From: Bradyrhizobium sp. RP6
Lineage (GTDB): Bacteria > Pseudomonadota > Alphaproteobacteria > Rhizobiales > Xanthobacteraceae
DNA: 64,000 nt
Assembly (NCBI RefSeq): GCF_003837805.1
Contig: NZ_RQIT01000009.1
Location: 186,001 to 250,000 of the forward strand
Direction: 5' to 3'
The notes below the pieces were generated by a model. It was not told where the DNA came from and searched no databases. It saw only the letters and a program-made list of their open reading frames with translations. The position numbers were made by a program, and so were the translations under genes. Position 1 is the stretch's first letter; each line of letters starts with the position of its first letter. Shown piece after piece: positions 17,151-26,267 of this stretch.

Positions 17151-18146
17151 CTAAGCGACCAACTCGACCGACGTGCCGGCGTCGTCGATCAGATGCACGC
17201 GATCGATGTCAACACGCGGCAGCAACGATCGAATCTCGTCTTCCGACATCAGGCTGAATGCCGTGGACAATGCATCCGCCGCGGTCGCGCTGCGGGACAC
17301 GGTCGTCACGCTGCGATAGCGCAGCGCGCAGCCGCCCGACCGCGGATCGAACAGATGGTTGAAGCGCGCCTGGCGATCGAACCGGCAGCCATAGCCGCCC
17401 GAGGTGGATACGGCGCGGTCGATGATCGGCAGCACCGTCCTGGTCCGGCCGACGATGTCGGGATCGGCGATGCCAATATCCCAGGGCTTTCCGTCCGGAC
17501 GTGAGCCGATCGCGCGGGCTTCGCCCATGTCGACCAGGCTGTGCGCGACGCCATGCGCCCGCAGCAGGTCGACCAACTTGTCCGTGATGTAGCCTTGCGC
17601 GATCCCGTTCAGCGTCACGGTCATGCCCTTCGGCATCACGATCCGGTCTCGGCTGATCGACAGCCGGCTGCTGCCGATGCGCGCCAGCGCGGCCTCGATC
17701 GCAGCCGGCGAGGGACCGGCGGGATCGGCATCATCTCGCGCGAAATGACCGGCATAAAGCTCCCACAGCGGCTGCACCGTGACATCGAACACACCGCCCG
17801 TCAGCGCAGCATAGCGCTGCGAGGCCGACAACAGCTCGACCATCTCGGCGGCGGGATCGATCAGAACCCCCGTCCGGTTCAGCGCGACCAGGGCAGAGGC
17901 GTCGAGATAGAGGCTGAACAGCCGTTCGAGCCGGCGCGCCTCGGCGCAGGCGAGCGCGATCAGCCGCTCGGCCCGGCGGCGGTCTTCGTCGTGGATCTCC
18001 AGCGTCGCGACCGCGCCCAGCATCGTGCCGCGCCAGGTGACCGGCGCGACCTCGGCACGAACGTGACGTGCGACGGACAGCGCGCCGAGCCCCGCGGCAG
18101 CGGCGCTGATGCGGATGAATCGTCGGCGGGACAGCATTGACGTCAT
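17151..18146 (-). CDS. nosX: NosX, ApbE-like FAD:protein FMN transferase of N2O reduction
   Basis: This 331-residue protein opens with a twin-arginine signal (SRRRFIRISAAAAG). The mature part is ApbE-like: GTMLGAVATLEI, GGVFDVTVQPLW, GIAQGYITDKLVDLL, LVDMGEARAIG and HLFDPRSGG are family landmarks. NosX is a periplasmic flavin transferase thought to attach FMN covalently to NosR and so sustain electron supply to N2O reductase. It is the last gene of nosRZDFYLX, overlapping nosL by 4 bp. The position and order make the assignment firm; the FMN-transfer role comes from known homologues. Confidence 0.93.
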   Translation of the reverse strand: MTSMLSRRRFIRISAAAAGLGALSVARHVRAEVAPVTWRGTMLGAVATLEIHDEDRRRAERLIALACAEARRLERLFSLYLDASALVALNRTGVLIDPAAEMVELLSASQRYAALTGGVFDVTVQPLWELYAGHFARDDADPAGPSPAAIEAALARIGSSRLSISRDRIVMPKGMTVTLNGIAQGYITDKLVDLLRAHGVAHSLVDMGEARAIGSRPDGKPWDIGIADPDIVGRTRTVLPIIDRAVSTSGGYGCRFDRQARFNHLFDPRSGGCALRYRSVTTVSRSATAADALSTAFSLMSEDEIRSLLPRVDIDRVHLIDDAGTSVELVA

Positions 18147-18712
18147 GGCGTCCTCCTCGCTCGGTCACCCGGCGCCCCTTCGGTCGCTTCGTCCGGCGCG
18201 GCGTCGCCAGCATTCGCGGAGGCCAGGACGTAGTCCCGCGGCACCTCGTTAAATCCGACGATCCTGCCGCCGTTCTCACTTGCGAATCTCTCGGCGGCCG
18301 CGCGATCCGAGAACGGAACGGCCTCGTCTCCGCCCATGCCGCTCTTGACCCGGCTCTCGATCACGAACAACGCCTTGCGCGCTTCGACCCAATTGTCGGC
18401 GCCAGGCTGGTCCCAGTTCGGGGCCTTGCCCATGTCTGACACGTAGATCGCCTGGATGTCCTTGGGCTCGTCCGGCAGCACGGTGAAGGCGAGGGTGTCG
18501 CGCACCGACGAGAACCAGACGGGCTGGATCAGGCTCGCGGCGAAGATGTGACCCTTGGGTCCGGGATGCTCGAGCACGTTCATGCCGCAGTAGTGACCGA
18601 TGTCCTCCGCGGTCATCCGATGCGGCGGCGGAATCTTGGCAGCCTGCTTGTCGTTGCAGCCCGCGAGCGCGAGCGGCAGCAGCAGGGCGAGCAGCAGCGT
18701 TCGGACTGTCAT
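18143..18712 (-). CDS. nosL: NosL, copper-binding outer lipoprotein for N2O reductase assembly
   Basis: This 189-residue lipoprotein has signal sequence LLLALLLPLALAGCN with lipobox cysteine C19. The family Cu-binding region is present: HYCGMNVLEHPGPKGHIF, with the conserved C-G-M motif. NosL is a copper chaperone that delivers Cu(I) for the CuZ site of NosZ with NosDFY. The start at 18712 overlaps the nosY stop by 4 bp; longer in-frame readings upstream are antisense or out-of-frame shadow of nosY. The C-terminus is extended with acidic and Arg/Pro residues. Confidence 0.93.
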   Translation of the reverse strand: MTVRTLLLALLLPLALAGCNDKQAAKIPPPHRMTAEDIGHYCGMNVLEHPGPKGHIFAASLIQPVWFSSVRDTLAFTVLPDEPKDIQAIYVSDMGKAPNWDQPGADNWVEARKALFVIESRVKSGMGGDEAVPFSDRAAAERFASENGGRIVGFNEVPRDYVLASANAGDAAPDEATEGAPGDRARRTP

Positions 18713-19536
18713 AGCTCCCTCCGCGAGAAGGCGAGCGCGGCCAGTCCCAGCGGCAGCAGCGTCCAGCAGAGCAGGGCGGTGAGAAGGACCGGTACCGTCA
18801 GGGAGATGTTTTGAGCAAGGCCGGCCATGCCGGCGAAGGTGCTGACATTGGCGAACCCGGTCAGGTTGATCAGCCGGTAGGCGTCGGTGGGGTTCGACAG
18901 GAGCAGGGCGTTGAGCACGGTCGCTGAGATGCTGCGTCCCTGGTCGAGCGCAAGCACGCCCAGCAACGCCATGTCGTAGATCAGCACCAGCAGCAGCCAC
19001 AGCCCGATGCAGATGCCGGCCGCCGTTCCGCGATCGCGCACCAGCGCGCTGACCAGATAGCCAATGGCGACGAACGCAGCGCCGAGCAGCACCGAGGAGC
19101 CCACCATCGCGGCAAATGCCAGGAGACTATCGCTGTCGATGTCACTGCCCGTCGCCGCCAGCGCTCCGGCGGCCGCGCCGTAACCGAGGCAGGTCGCAAA
19201 GCCGAGTACGGCGAGGTGGCCCAGGAATTTGCCGAGCAGCACCTGCCATCGCGCGACTGGATAGCTCAGCAGCAACAGCATCGTCCCTCGTTCCATTTCG
19301 CCGACGACGGCGTCATGGGATATCAGAAGCGCAATCAGCGGAACGAGAAAGATCGTTAGGCTCGACAGGCTGACGATGACCACGTCGAGGGCCCGGACGC
19401 CCACGTTCCCGGTCGGCGCGCTGCCGAGAAAGGTCAGCGAGAGGGCAAGCCCGGCGAGCAGGAGCGTCGCCGCGAGCACCCAGCGATTGCGGATGGCCTG
19501 ATGGATTTCCTTGGCGGCGATGATCAGGACGTTCAT
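18709..19536 (-). CDS. nosY: NosY, ABC transporter permease for CuZ assembly
   Basis: This 275-residue integral membrane protein has about six hydrophobic helices and the ABC-2 pattern ISHDAVVGEMERGTMLLLLS (residues from about 68). It begins MNVLIIAAKEIHQAIRN, typical of NosY. With NosF it forms the inner-membrane ABC complex that works with periplasmic NosD on maturation of the copper-sulfur CuZ centre of N2O reductase. It overlaps nosF upstream and nosL downstream by 4 bp each. Confidence 0.94.
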   Translation of the reverse strand: MNVLIIAAKEIHQAIRNRWVLAATLLLAGLALSLTFLGSAPTGNVGVRALDVVIVSLSSLTIFLVPLIALLISHDAVVGEMERGTMLLLLSYPVARWQVLLGKFLGHLAVLGFATCLGYGAAAGALAATGSDIDSDSLLAFAAMVGSSVLLGAAFVAIGYLVSALVRDRGTAAGICIGLWLLLVLIYDMALLGVLALDQGRSISATVLNALLLSNPTDAYRLINLTGFANVSTFAGMAGLAQNISLTVPVLLTALLCWTLLPLGLAALAFSRREL

Positions 19537-20453
19537 GGTGCCTGCTCCGATTGCCGGAGAAAGTGAGCGTAGAGCTCGTCGAGGGTCGGCGGGACCACGT
19601 CGACGTCCTCGACGGAATTTCCGGCGGCCGTCGCGCGATGCAGAAGCTCGATCTTCCGCTCCGGCGCAGCGTCGATCTCGACGATGTGGCCGTTCAAGCG
19701 CCGGCAGGTCGCGTCCTTGGGGGCCCAGCCCGGCAGCTCGCTCGGAGCGAGGCCCGCCACCCTCAGGCGAATCCTGGTGGGCAGCCGGGCGAGGCGACGC
19801 AGCTCCTCGATCGATCCGTCCGCAACCTTGATGCCGCGGTTCATGATGATGACCCGGCCGGCGCGCTCCTCCAGCTCGGTGAGCGCATGCGACGACAGGA
19901 GCACGGTCGCGCCGCCAGCTGCAAGCCGCGCGATGATGTCGTAGAAGGTCTGCCGCAGCTCGGGATCGAGGCCGGTGGTCGGCTCATCCAGCAACAGCAC
20001 GCGCGGATGCCCTAGCAGCGCCTGCGCAAGGCCGAGCCGCTGGCGCATGCCTTTCGAGTAGGTGTTCACCCTGCGGCGGCTGGCTGCGCCCAGGCCCACG
20101 GCATCGAGCAGCTCCAGGGCTTTTGCAACCGGCTCCCGCTTCAGCCTGGCGTAGAAGGCCTGCGTCTCGCGGCCGGTCAGGGCAGGGTCGAAGGAGACGT
20201 TTTCGGGCAAATAGCCGAGCTGCCGTCGGCCCGCGAATTCACCGGCGGCGGGATTGTCTCCGAGCACCTCGATGGAGCCGCTTGTCGGCCGGATCAGCCC
20301 GAGCATGAGCTTCATGAGCGTGGTCTTGCCGGCGCCGTTGTGACCGATCAAGGCGACCAGCTCGCCTTGGCCAAGCGTGAACGAGGCTTCGCGCACGGCC
20401 GTGACCCGGCCGTACGTCTTGGTGACCTCGCTGACGCGTACCGTGCCGGTCAT
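19533..20453 (-). CDS. nosF: NosF, ABC transporter ATP-binding protein
   Basis: This 306-residue ATPase has Walker A GHNGAGKTT, signature YSKGMRQRLGLAQALLG, Walker B VLLLDEPTTGLDP and switch histidine in SSHALTE. It energises the NosFY transporter used for CuZ maturation. I placed the start at ATG 20453, which overlaps the nosD stop by 4 bp. The frame remains open to 20885, but that part is a shadow of nosD. The C-terminal 90 residues after the ATPase domain (RIRLRVAGLAPSE onward) are a regulatory extension usual for NosF. Confidence 0.94.
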   Translation of the reverse strand: MTGTVRVSEVTKTYGRVTAVREASFTLGQGELVALIGHNGAGKTTLMKLMLGLIRPTSGSIEVLGDNPAAGEFAGRRQLGYLPENVSFDPALTGRETQAFYARLKREPVAKALELLDAVGLGAASRRRVNTYSKGMRQRLGLAQALLGHPRVLLLDEPTTGLDPELRQTFYDIIARLAAGGATVLLSSHALTELEERAGRVIIMNRGIKVADGSIEELRRLARLPTRIRLRVAGLAPSELPGWAPKDATCRRLNGHIVEIDAAPERKIELLHRATAAGNSVEDVDVVPPTLDELYAHFLRQSEQAP

Positions 20454-21802
20454 CGCGTTTCCTTCGGTGTGTTCGGCGGCGATACCAGCGGATGGCTGTC
20501 GACGACGCCACCCGGCAGCAGCGCCGGAAACTGTGCCTGCGCCCAGCGGATCACCTGGACGGCGGGGCTGTTGATGAGGACCTTGGCAGCGGGCGCAGTC
20601 CACAGCACGCGGTCGATCAGATCGTTCGGCCGGTACGCCGTGTCCGCGATTCCATCGCCGTTCAGGTCGAATGACGGGTTGTCGCTCCAATAATTGCCGC
20701 GCCCGCCGATCGACCAGTCGAGATGCCGGGTGCCGACATATTTCACCTGGTTGGCATTGCTGATGAAGGCATTGCCGGTGATTTCGTTGCCTTCGGAGCC
20801 GGCCGTGAAGTGCACGCCGATAGCGCAGCGCTCGAACCAGTTGTTGCGGAACTTGTTGTGATTGGTGTTGTAGATGAAAACGCATTTCTCCGGGCCGGTC
20901 CTGAGAGAGCTCTCCCGTTTCGGCTGCGGAAGCATGCCTCGCTCCTCGTCGGGCGCATCCTCAGTCTTCTGCATGACCGGATTCAGCGGGCCGCCGGTGA
21001 CACGATTGTTCTCGATCTGCGCATAGTTCGCGTAATTGAAAAGTAGCCCATAATCGCGATCGCGATCGGAGGAATTGCCGCGGATCACCAGGCGGTTCGA
21101 ATACATGATGGCGTAACCGACATGGTTGCCGATCGAGACGTTGCCGCTGACTTCGCTGTCGTTGGTGTACATGTAGTGGACCGCGAAGCGAACCTGCTCG
21201 AAGCGGTTGTCGATGAAGCGGTCCTTGCTGCTGGAGATCGAGAAGATGCCGTCGCGGCCGTAGCGGAACGTGTTGTTCGCGATGGTGACGTCGGGTGCAT
21301 TCCACAGCGAGACCCCGTTGCCCGCCTCGCTGAGACGTCCGCCGCGCAGCCCCTCGATCTCGTTGCGAACGACGCGGGAGCCCTTGGCGCCATGCACGTA
21401 GACGCCAAACAGGTTTCCGACCAGGCGGTTGTCCTCGATCTCCGCGCGCTCGGCCGTCTTCTTCAGGAAGATCCCGGAATCCATCGCCTGCAGGTCGCGG
21501 CCGGATCCGCGAATGGTTACGCCACGGACGATGACGTCGGGCGCGCTGACGGTGATCACGTTGCCCGAGCCATCGCCGTCCAGTACCACGCCCTCCGTCC
21601 CAACCAGCTCCAGGGGACGATCGATCCGGATCGAGCCGTGATAGTCCCCCGGGGCAAGCTTGACGACGTCGCCCGCGCGCGCGCGATCCAGCACCGCTTG
21701 CAGCGGCTGGCCGGGCGCAGCCGTCAAGGTCTCCGCTTCAGCGAAGCTGGACATTCCGGCGGCGACCAGCACCGCCGGAAACATGCGTGACAGGAGACGC
21801 AC
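20450..21802 (-). CDS. nosD: NosD, periplasmic copper-processing beta-helix protein
   Basis: This 450-residue protein has a signal peptide (signal ends near SFAEAE) and then repeated parallel beta-helix turns, visible as recurring N-x-F/I-G-N and DN-R patterns such as RAEIEDNRLVGNLFGVYV and DVTIANNTFRYGRDG. This is the carbohydrate-binding/CASH fold of NosD, which accepts copper from NosL and passes it to apo-NosZ. The late GRGNYWSDNPSFDLNGDGI segment, with the YW motif, is typical of the family. It is 13 bp downstream of nosZ and overlaps nosF. Confidence 0.94.
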   Translation of the reverse strand: MRLLSRMFPAVLVAAGMSSFAEAETLTAAPGQPLQAVLDRARAGDVVKLAPGDYHGSIRIDRPLELVGTEGVVLDGDGSGNVITVSAPDVIVRGVTIRGSGRDLQAMDSGIFLKKTAERAEIEDNRLVGNLFGVYVHGAKGSRVVRNEIEGLRGGRLSEAGNGVSLWNAPDVTIANNTFRYGRDGIFSISSSKDRFIDNRFEQVRFAVHYMYTNDSEVSGNVSIGNHVGYAIMYSNRLVIRGNSSDRDRDYGLLFNYANYAQIENNRVTGGPLNPVMQKTEDAPDEERGMLPQPKRESSLRTGPEKCVFIYNTNHNKFRNNWFERCAIGVHFTAGSEGNEITGNAFISNANQVKYVGTRHLDWSIGGRGNYWSDNPSFDLNGDGIADTAYRPNDLIDRVLWTAPAAKVLINSPAVQVIRWAQAQFPALLPGGVVDSHPLVSPPNTPKETR

Positions 21803-21815
21803 CAGGTAGCTCCGA

Positions 21816-23765
21816 TCAGACCGACTTCGGTTCGACGAACATCCGGCCCTTCATCTCCATATGCATGGCATGGCAGAACCAGGAGCAGTAGTACCAATAG
21901 ACGCCTGGCTTATCGGCCGTGAAGGTCACCGACGAGGTGGCCATCGGCCCGATCTCCATGTTGATGCCGTAGTTGACGATGCAGAAGCCGTGCGTCAGGT
22001 CTTCGACCGCGTCGATATTGGTGATGAAGACGGTGACCTCGTCGCCCTGCCTGACCTGGAACTGCTCGAGGCCATAGGCCGGCGCGGTCGACGTCATGTA
22101 GACCCGCACCTTGTTGCCGTCGCGAATGACCTTCGAATCCGCCTCGAGGTTGATGCCGTCGGCCTTGGCCTGCTTCACCGCATCCGCGAACATGGGATCC
22201 GCACGATCCCAGATCGAGATCGGATTGATCTTGGAACGATGGACGATGGTCGCGTCGTGCGGCTCGGCGAAGCTTGGGCCGTCATGCACCAGCTTCATCT
22301 GATCGCCTGAGATGTCAATCAGCTGATCGTTCTCCGGCTTGAGCGGCCCGACGTTCAGGAAGCGATCCTTCGAGAACTTGTTCAGCGAGATGAGCCATTT
22401 TCCATCGGCCTCCTTGGTCTGGCCCATCGAGGTATGGTTGTGGCCGGGCTGATAGTGCACGTCGAGCTTCTGGAGGATGGGATTGACCTTCTCACCCTTG
22501 AAAGCCCGCTTGGCGAGGTCGATGTTCCATTTGCAGACCTGGCTGTCGAGGAACAGGGTCGTGTAGGCATTGCCCTTGCCGTCGTAGGCAGTGTGTAGCG
22601 GCCCGAGGCCAAGCTCGGGTTCCGCGACGACCACGTCGCGCGGCTTGATCTTGTCGTCGAACAGCTGGTCGAACAGGCGCACATCCATCACGGTCACGGT
22701 GGGCGAGAGCTTTCCGGCTGCGACGACATGGATGCCGTCGGGAGCCGTGTTCATGCCGTGCGGGTTGTTCGAGACCGGGACGTAACGCGTGTAGGCCGAT
22801 CCCTTGCGGCCATCGATGACGGGCACGCCGTTCATTTCCTTGAAGTCGCCCTTCTTCACGGCCTCCTCGATCCGCTTGATGTTGAAGATGACGACCCAGT
22901 CCTGCTCGGCGGCGGTCATCTCCGCCAGCGTGACGCCTTCTTCGCCGTTGTAGCAGGTCGCGAAGCAATATTTGCCCTGATAGTCGGCATCGACGTTGTC
23001 GAGGTTGCCGCTGACGATCACCTGCCAGGCGACCTTCATCGTGTCGCCGTCGATCGCACTGAAGATGGAACGATACTGTTTGGGATCGTCGAGGATCTTG
23101 CCGTCGTTGGGCAGGGGCACCCCATCCTCACCATTGGCGAACACGTAGCCGGTGCGCGGATATTTCTGCAAGCGCAGGCCGTGGACCGTGTGCTGGTTCG
23201 GAAGTTCGATGATCTTGTCGCACTTCATGACGTCGAGCCGCACGCGCGCGACGCGGCTATTGGCCTTGTCGTTCATGAAGGCATAGCGCCCGTCATAGGT
23301 GCCGTCGGTAAAGGAGATGTGCGGGTGGTGGAGGTCGCCGTTCAGGTAGGTGCCGCCGCGGCTCTTGAGGAATTCGCGCGTTGCCGGCTGCATACCTTCT
23401 GTCAGGACCTTGATGCTCTCGTTGGTTTGCCCCCAGCCGGTCGCGCTACAGCGATTGAAAACCGGAACACGCATCAGTTCGCGCATCGACGGAAGGCCGA
23501 CGACCCGCATCTCGCCGGACTGGCCGCTCGAGAAGAACACGTAATATTCGTCGAGCTCACCGGGCGCCACTTCGGCCTTCTGCACCGCCGGTCGCGCGGC
23601 CGGCGCCTTTGGTGCCGTTGTCTTGGTCTGAGCGTCGGCGGACGAGACGAAGCCGCTGCCGCCGTTGATCGCCACTCCGCCGGCCAGGCCTACGCCCGCG
23701 GCGGCCGCCGTCGTTCCCAGCACGGCTCGTCGGCTGACGCCTTTGGTCTTTTCGTTCTCGCTCAT
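21816..23765 (-). CDS. nosZ: Nitrous-oxide reductase, clade I (Tat-exported)
   Basis: This 649-residue enzyme catalyses N2O + 2H+ + 2e- to N2 + H2O in the periplasm. The Tat signal SRRAVLGTTAAAAGVG marks clade I. The N-terminal seven-bladed propeller includes NGDLHHPHISFTDG and GHNHTSMGQT, with histidines that ligate the tetranuclear CuZ site. The C-terminal cupredoxin domain has the CuA ligands in order: C627, W629, C631, H635 and M638, within YYCSWFCHAMHMEMKGRM. Nothing essential appears missing. It follows nosR by 22 bp with GGAGG-type signal and precedes nosD. Confidence 0.97.
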   Translation of the reverse strand: MSENEKTKGVSRRAVLGTTAAAAGVGLAGGVAINGGSGFVSSADAQTKTTAPKAPAARPAVQKAEVAPGELDEYYVFFSSGQSGEMRVVGLPSMRELMRVPVFNRCSATGWGQTNESIKVLTEGMQPATREFLKSRGGTYLNGDLHHPHISFTDGTYDGRYAFMNDKANSRVARVRLDVMKCDKIIELPNQHTVHGLRLQKYPRTGYVFANGEDGVPLPNDGKILDDPKQYRSIFSAIDGDTMKVAWQVIVSGNLDNVDADYQGKYCFATCYNGEEGVTLAEMTAAEQDWVVIFNIKRIEEAVKKGDFKEMNGVPVIDGRKGSAYTRYVPVSNNPHGMNTAPDGIHVVAAGKLSPTVTVMDVRLFDQLFDDKIKPRDVVVAEPELGLGPLHTAYDGKGNAYTTLFLDSQVCKWNIDLAKRAFKGEKVNPILQKLDVHYQPGHNHTSMGQTKEADGKWLISLNKFSKDRFLNVGPLKPENDQLIDISGDQMKLVHDGPSFAEPHDATIVHRSKINPISIWDRADPMFADAVKQAKADGINLEADSKVIRDGNKVRVYMTSTAPAYGLEQFQVRQGDEVTVFITNIDAVEDLTHGFCIVNYGINMEIGPMATSSVTFTADKPGVYWYYCSWFCHAMHMEMKGRMFVEPKSV

Positions 23766-23787
23766 GATTGCCTCCTGGGCTTCCGGT

Positions 23788-26088
23788 TCAGTTTGGTGGT
23801 GGAGAGGTGACGGCTGAAGCGCCGACGGGCTTGCCGCCGGCGGTGATGACGGTCGCCGGACCCTTGCCGCCCGAGCGCATCGAGGGCGAGGACATGGCCG
23901 CGAACTTCTCGCGCTTGAGCCGCACCTGGATCATGTGCGGACAGCGGTGGTCGTCGTAATAGAGTTCCTGGCAATGCATGCAGTAGATGCACTCATTGAC
24001 GTTGATGTGACCCTCGGGATGGATCGACTGCACTGGGCATTCCTTGGCACAGCGCTGACAGGGCGAGCCGCATTCCTGCCAGCGGCGCAACCACTCGAAC
24101 GTCCGCATGCGCCCGGGGATCGCGAGCGCGGCGCCCAGCGGGCAAAGATAGCGGCAGAAGAAGCGCTCGATGAAGAGGCCGATGACCAGCAGGGCGACTG
24201 CATAGGCGACGAACGGCCAGCTTCGTGAGAACTTCAGGATAATCGCAGTCTTGAAGGGTTCGACCTCGGCAAATCGCTCGGCCATGTCGACGGAGTAAAG
24301 AGATAGCCCGAACAGTCCGAGAAAGATGATGTACTTGATCGGCCATAGCCGTTCATGCAGTCCCCACGGCACTGTTATTTGCGGCACCTTCAACCATTTC
24401 GCAGCCGTGTTGGTCAGCTCCTGCAGTGCGCCGAAGGGACAGAGCCAGCCGCAGAACGGCCCGCGTCCCCAGAACAGGAGCCCGCCGGCCGTCGCGGCCC
24501 ACAGGATGAAGATCAGCGGAGCGGCCAGGAAGAATTCCCAGCGGAAGCCGGTCACCAGCGCATTGGTGAAGGTGACGACGTTGACGACGGAGAGCTGCGC
24601 GTTCGCGTACCAGCCGAGCCAGACCAGAACGAAGGCGAGATAGCCTCGCCGAACCCAGTTGTACAACACAGGCCGGCGCACAAGCAGATTCTGGAAGAAG
24701 AAGATTCCGGTGAGGCCGGCCAGCATGAACGCAGTAATGGCGATCGACACCGTGCTCGATCGCCAGATCCGCATCCACAGCGGCTCGTCTGCCTCTGGGG
24801 GCAGTGCGGTCGCGGCGGTCGCTTGCGAGGGCGGAGGCGCCGCGGTCTCCGGCACCGTCACCGTACGCTGCTCGCGGCGTATGTAGGCATCGGGCAGGGT
24901 GTAGCCTAGGTCAAAGGTCAGAAACGCCTTGTCGCGGCCGCCGAGGCTGCGCTGCACCAGCAGCTGAAGCTGCCACGGCTGCGTCGGATCCAGGGTGAAT
25001 TCGGGAGGCGTGACGAACAGGCCGATTTCCCTGAACTCGGGCGCACCGACTGCATCCACTGCGCCGAGGCGGGTATGGTTGCGATCGCGGAAGCGGGTGC
25101 TGTTACCTTCCTGCAGGATCTCGATGCGATCGAAGATGCCGCCGCGGACATAGGCCGAGCCCTTGAACGAGTAAGGGCCGTTTCCTAAGACGACGATCGC
25201 CTGCTGCCCGGGCTTCAGGTTGTCCTTCAACCGTCGATAGCCGTCTTCGCCGAGCAGGCTGCGGCCGATCGTGGGCGCGCTCGCGAGCGCGACGTAGAGG
25301 TCGATGAAGGTGTCGCTGGCCTCACCTGGTTCGGGATACTGGGCGGCCGCCGCGCTGCCGGACTTTGCAAAGGCTTCGTTGATGTCACCGATGCCGAGGT
25401 GAAGCCGGCGGATCGAACCGTCGCCGACGAGGCTTTCCCAATCGCGCACCTCGCTGCGCTCGAGATCGAGCGTCTTGATGACGGGGGGCAGGGCTGCCGA
25501 AGCCGCCGCGCCGTCGCCGCCGGCAACGCGACCGCTTCGAATGAGCTTGGACGCCGCGCGGACGACACTGTCGCCCATCACCAGCACGGTGACGGTTGCG
25601 CCGCTCACGATGTCGACCTGCGGCGGCTTCTCGGCACCACTTGCGACAGGCTTCATGTCCTTCCCGATCAGGGAATTCACGGCGGCGATGATGCGCGCTT
25701 CCGGAATGCCGACCAGCACGATCGGCTCCTTGTGATCGACGAGTTTGATGCCGGTGATGACACCCTTCGGGTCGATCCCAGCCAGCAAGTGAATCGGTTT
25801 GCCGGAGTAGCCGACAGAATTTGCGAAATCGGAGTTGAGGAAGACAAACCCCTGCAGCTGGTCGCCGCGGTAGACTGGTACGACAGGCGGATCGCCTTGG
25901 GACGGGCCAAAACGATCCGCGCCGGGGAAGAAGTCCGCAGGCGTGATCTTCGGCAGGTAGGTCGGCAAATCACCGGCGGCGCATGCGGGTGAAATGGAAA
26001 TATATGTCAGACTCAACAGCAGCAAGCCGGCGAGCGCTAACGCTGCACGCCTTGCAAGGGCGATATCGTCAACCGCTCGCTTCGACAT
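23788..26088 (-). CDS. nosR: NosR, FMN-binding polyferredoxin-like membrane protein
   Basis: The first nos gene. The periplasmic N-terminal FMN-binding domain includes VDIVSGATVTVLVMGDS, whose threonines are FMN-attachment candidates. About five to six membrane helices follow (from around residue 430). Cytosolic clusters are CGWLCPFGAL, RYLCPLGAAL, and two ferredoxin-type motifs CxxCxxxCP (PCQRCAKECP) and CIYCMHCQ. NosR feeds electrons to NosZ and is needed for nos expression. The start is uncertain: 26088 gives the best signal peptide, 26130 and 26181 are also in frame. Starting at 26181 would put the gene almost on top of the candidate regulator site, so I disfavour it. Confidence 0.93.
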   Translation of the reverse strand: MSKRAVDDIALARRAALALAGLLLLSLTYISISPACAAGDLPTYLPKITPADFFPGADRFGPSQGDPPVVPVYRGDQLQGFVFLNSDFANSVGYSGKPIHLLAGIDPKGVITGIKLVDHKEPIVLVGIPEARIIAAVNSLIGKDMKPVASGAEKPPQVDIVSGATVTVLVMGDSVVRAASKLIRSGRVAGGDGAAASAALPPVIKTLDLERSEVRDWESLVGDGSIRRLHLGIGDINEAFAKSGSAAAAQYPEPGEASDTFIDLYVALASAPTIGRSLLGEDGYRRLKDNLKPGQQAIVVLGNGPYSFKGSAYVRGGIFDRIEILQEGNSTRFRDRNHTRLGAVDAVGAPEFREIGLFVTPPEFTLDPTQPWQLQLLVQRSLGGRDKAFLTFDLGYTLPDAYIRREQRTVTVPETAAPPPSQATAATALPPEADEPLWMRIWRSSTVSIAITAFMLAGLTGIFFFQNLLVRRPVLYNWVRRGYLAFVLVWLGWYANAQLSVVNVVTFTNALVTGFRWEFFLAAPLIFILWAATAGGLLFWGRGPFCGWLCPFGALQELTNTAAKWLKVPQITVPWGLHERLWPIKYIIFLGLFGLSLYSVDMAERFAEVEPFKTAIILKFSRSWPFVAYAVALLVIGLFIERFFCRYLCPLGAALAIPGRMRTFEWLRRWQECGSPCQRCAKECPVQSIHPEGHINVNECIYCMHCQELYYDDHRCPHMIQVRLKREKFAAMSSPSMRSGGKGPATVITAGGKPVGASAVTSPPPN

Positions 26089-26189
26089 GTCGATCCAAAT
26101 GCCATCTGCGCGACCAACCGGACCGCGCATGCTTTGTGATTCTTCTTCGATGATTTGTCGCCGCTGACGTGCAACACTCATCGCGCACG

Positions 26190-26203
26190 TCGATATCTGT
26201 CAA
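26190..26203. promoter_or_regulatory. Candidate FNR/FixK/NnrR-type site upstream of nosR
   Basis: The sequence TCGATATCTGTCAA matches the Crp/Fnr-family consensus TTGAT-N4-ATCAA at eight of ten positions. It lies between divergent nosR and the rubrerythrin-like gene, about 66-108 bp upstream of the likely nosR starts. Such sites usually activate nos genes when oxygen is low. The match is imperfect. Confidence 0.4.
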
Positions 26204-26267
26204 GCTGAACCAAAATATTTGTACTCTCGCGGAACCAAATCACACATCTGCATCGGGAACTTTCGCC

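Noticed and set aside
19533..20885. Longer nosF starting at 20885
   Set aside because: The extra 144 residues are Arg/His/Gln-rich shadow of nosD; ATG 20453 gives the standard NosF and a 4-bp overlap.
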